From Gemmataceae bacterium (GTDB taxonomy: Bacteria; Planctomycetota; Planctomycetia; Gemmatales; Gemmataceae): DNA of 6,448 bases. The translations under genes were made by a program, and so were the position numbers. This document shows, one piece after another, positions 5,667 to 6,448 of the stretch (position 1 is its first letter; each line of letters begins with the position of its first letter). The DNA lies in the NCBI GenBank assembly GCA_009691815.1, contig SIAL01000208.1:1-6448 (forward strand), given 5' to 3'. Under the pieces are notes generated by a model. The model was not told the DNA's origin. It did not search any database and saw nothing but the letters and a program-made list of their open reading frames with translations.

Positions 5667-6448
5667 GGCTGCCTATTTGTACTGGGTTCCACCCCACCGG
5701 GAGGCTGGTTCCGAGGTGGTTCGGCTGGTTTGGGAACAATCAAATTTGGAACGGGCACCGTGGAAGGGGTATTCGTTTGTGGTCGATTAATCCCAACAGG
5801 GTTCGGTTCTGGCAAGGACAATGAAGAAGGAAAATCAGCAAATTCCGCTGGGGGCGGAATTGGGAATAACCTTTGTCCAAATGGGTTTTCAGGGTTGGTT
5901 ACGGGAAAATTGGTTCCCAGGGGAATTCCCGAGTTGGGGATTAGGACATTAGGTCCATTTGTGTTTTTAGTGTTGGGTTTAGGAATTACATACCCAACAA
6001 GAATGCCCGGGATGGGGAATAAATGTTGAAGGTAAAAGGCCGACGCATCATTTGGTAGATAACCAACAGGAATAAAGCCCTTTGGGCCTACCTGTGGTGG
6101 GGTATCAGGCCCATGGTTAGGCTCAACCAGCCGCCGCATATGCGGCGCGCGTGACGGGCCTACCTGTGGTGGGGTATCAGGCCTATGGTTAGGTCCGGTA
6201 GGATTTCCTTGAAAGGCTGGTCGGCCTTGGTTTGGTCCCATCGGTTGCGCTTCCCTAGGGTTAGGTCCGGTAGGATTTCCTTGAAAGGCTGGTCGGCCTT
6301 GGTTTGGTCCCATCGGTTGCGCTTCCCTAGGGTTGGGTCCGGTAGGATTTCCTTGAAAGGCTGGTCGGCCTTGGTTTGGTCCCATAGGTTGCGCATCCCT
6401 AGGGTTGGGACCGTTGGGATTTCCTTGAAAGGCTGGTCGGCCTTGGTT
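5663..6448 (-). CDS. Proline/asparagine-rich repeat protein, 5' end missing
   Basis: The minus strand is open from the right window edge (6448) to a TAG at 5663-5665, at least 261 codons. An ATG at 6385 exists, but it falls inside the repeat array and the frame continues unbroken upstream, so the true start is outside the window. The first part is a 24-residue repeat (MGPNQGRPAFQGNPTGPNPR then EAQP), with two full units, one unit that turns into the following sequence, and a partial one at the edge. Two diverged units containing PDTPPQVGP follow. The remainder is rich in Pro, Asn and Gly (IPIPGILVGYVIPKP, LFPIPPPAEF, VPVPNLIVPKPAEPP). No domain, cysteine or membrane helix is visible. An extended surface, wall or linker role is plausible for such composition, but unproven. 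All frames are open across the repeats because 72 is a multiple of three; this frame is chosen because it alone stays open for the whole stretch with coherent composition. Confidence 0.6.
   Translation of the reverse strand, partial: NQGRPAFQGNPNGPNPRDAQPMGPNQGRPAFQGNPTGPNPREAQPMGPNQGRPAFQGNPTGPNPREAQPMGPNQGRPAFQGNPTGPNHRPDTPPQVGPSRAPHMRRLVEPNHGPDTPPQVGPKGFIPVGYLPNDASAFYLQHLFPIPGILVGYVIPKPNTKNTNGPNVLIPNSGIPLGTNFPVTNPENPFGQRLFPIPPPAEFADFPSSLSLPEPNPVGINRPQTNTPSTVPVPNLIVPKPAEPPRNQPPGGVEPSTNRQP
6084..6121. repeat. 38-bp direct repeat, first copy
   Basis: The stretch starting gggcctacctgtggtggggt matches 6156-6193 with one difference (c versus t at 6112/6184). The spacing is exactly 72, the same period as the neighbouring array, so it looks like an older, partly overwritten unit. 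It encodes the minus-strand segment PNHGPDTPPQVGP. Confidence 0.9.
6132..6147. repeat. G+C-rich 16-bp perfect palindrome (REP-like)
   Basis: CGCCGCATATGCGGCG is its own exact reverse complement and lies in a G+C-rich patch (about 6129-6160) that stands out from the surrounding sequence. It sits inside the open minus-strand frame, where it is read as part of PSRAPHMRRLVE, adding basic residues to an otherwise Pro/Asn-rich protein. It may be a short dispersed palindrome inserted in frame; with only one copy in view this is not shown. Confidence 0.6.
6156..6193. repeat. 38-bp direct repeat, second copy
   Basis: This is the second copy of the 38-bp repeat and directly abuts the regular 72-bp array at 6194. 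It encodes PNHRPDTPPQVGP on the minus strand. The 34 bases between the two copies (6122-6155) are unrelated to the equivalent part of the other units. Confidence 0.9.
6194..6448. repeat. 72-bp tandem repeat array, continuing off the window
   Basis: Units lie at 6194-6265, 6266-6337 and 6338-6409, with a partial unit at 6410-6448. The first two differ at one base (6263 versus 6335). The third differs from the second at 6386 and 6395, of which one is silent and one changes Glu to Asp. The partial unit differs at three bases near its start. Each unit encodes 24 residues on the minus strand, so copy-number change would keep the frame. Confidence 0.95.

Noticed and set aside
5921..5930. GGGAATTCCC palindrome
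   Set aside because: A 10-bp palindrome inside coding sequence with no supporting context; expected by chance.
5730..6029. Plus-strand 99-codon frame opposite the proline-rich gene
   Set aside because: It is Gly-rich, the expected complement of Pro codons, and has no recognisable domain; treated as a shadow.
6084..6193. CRISPR-like layout: two 38-bp repeats with a 34-bp spacer
   Set aside because: There are only two copies, inside an open coding frame, in phase with a protein repeat array. The period of 72 is a multiple of three and no cas gene is present.
6160..6396. Second minus-strand frame of 78 codons with WDQTKADQPFKEILPD repeats
   Set aside because: All frames are open across a 72-bp repeat. 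This one ends soon after the array, whereas the Pro/Asn-rich frame stays open for more than 780 bases.

Overview
The window looks like chromosome from a member of the Planctomycetota, possibly near Gemmatales; the finer placement is a guess. The reasons are the gene families: an exported DUF1080 (3-keto-disaccharide hydrolase) protein with the N-terminal extension common in planctomycetes, a ThuA-like protein, a helical protein ending in a 'WxVxGxFDN ... HHG ... NQTE' beta-sandwich, and a secreted PQQ-type beta-propeller. By eye the base composition is close to 50% G+C. No integrase, transposase, tRNA, rRNA or CRISPR array is visible.

Layout. Positions 1-269 hold a small perfect hairpin (1-17) and an open minus-strand frame (55-213) that may be a gene remnant. 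Five plus-strand genes follow: a Tat-exported DUF1080 protein (270-1247), an exported ThuA-like protein (1481-2257), an exported helical plus beta-sandwich protein (2376-3554), an exported PQQ-like propeller (3554-4765) and a cytoplasmic ADP-dependent NAD(P)HX dehydratase (about 4755-5666). The last three are packed tightly (1-nt and about 11-nt overlaps) and are probably one transcript. A minus-strand proline/asparagine-rich protein gene (5663-6448, running off the right edge) converges on them, and the two stop codons overlap.

Function. DUF1080 and ThuA families are both linked in the literature to 3-keto-sugar (oxidised disaccharide) metabolism, so the first two genes fit an exported 3-keto-glycoside breakdown step. 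The two following secreted proteins would be accessory proteins of unknown role. The NAD(P)HX dehydratase is a general metabolite-repair enzyme that probably shares the transcript without sharing the pathway.

The most unusual structures are two. First, a nearly perfect tandem duplication of about 158 bp (1225-1538) covers the end of the DUF1080 gene, the intergenic hairpin, and the ribosome-binding site plus signal-peptide codons of the thuA-like gene. It leaves both full genes intact and creates an orphan 23-codon signal-peptide ORF. Second, an in-frame 72-bp repeat array lies in the proline-rich gene; its older-looking edge keeps the 72-bp period but carries a G+C-rich 16-bp palindrome between two 38-bp repeats. 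I see no convincing new defence or mobile system here.
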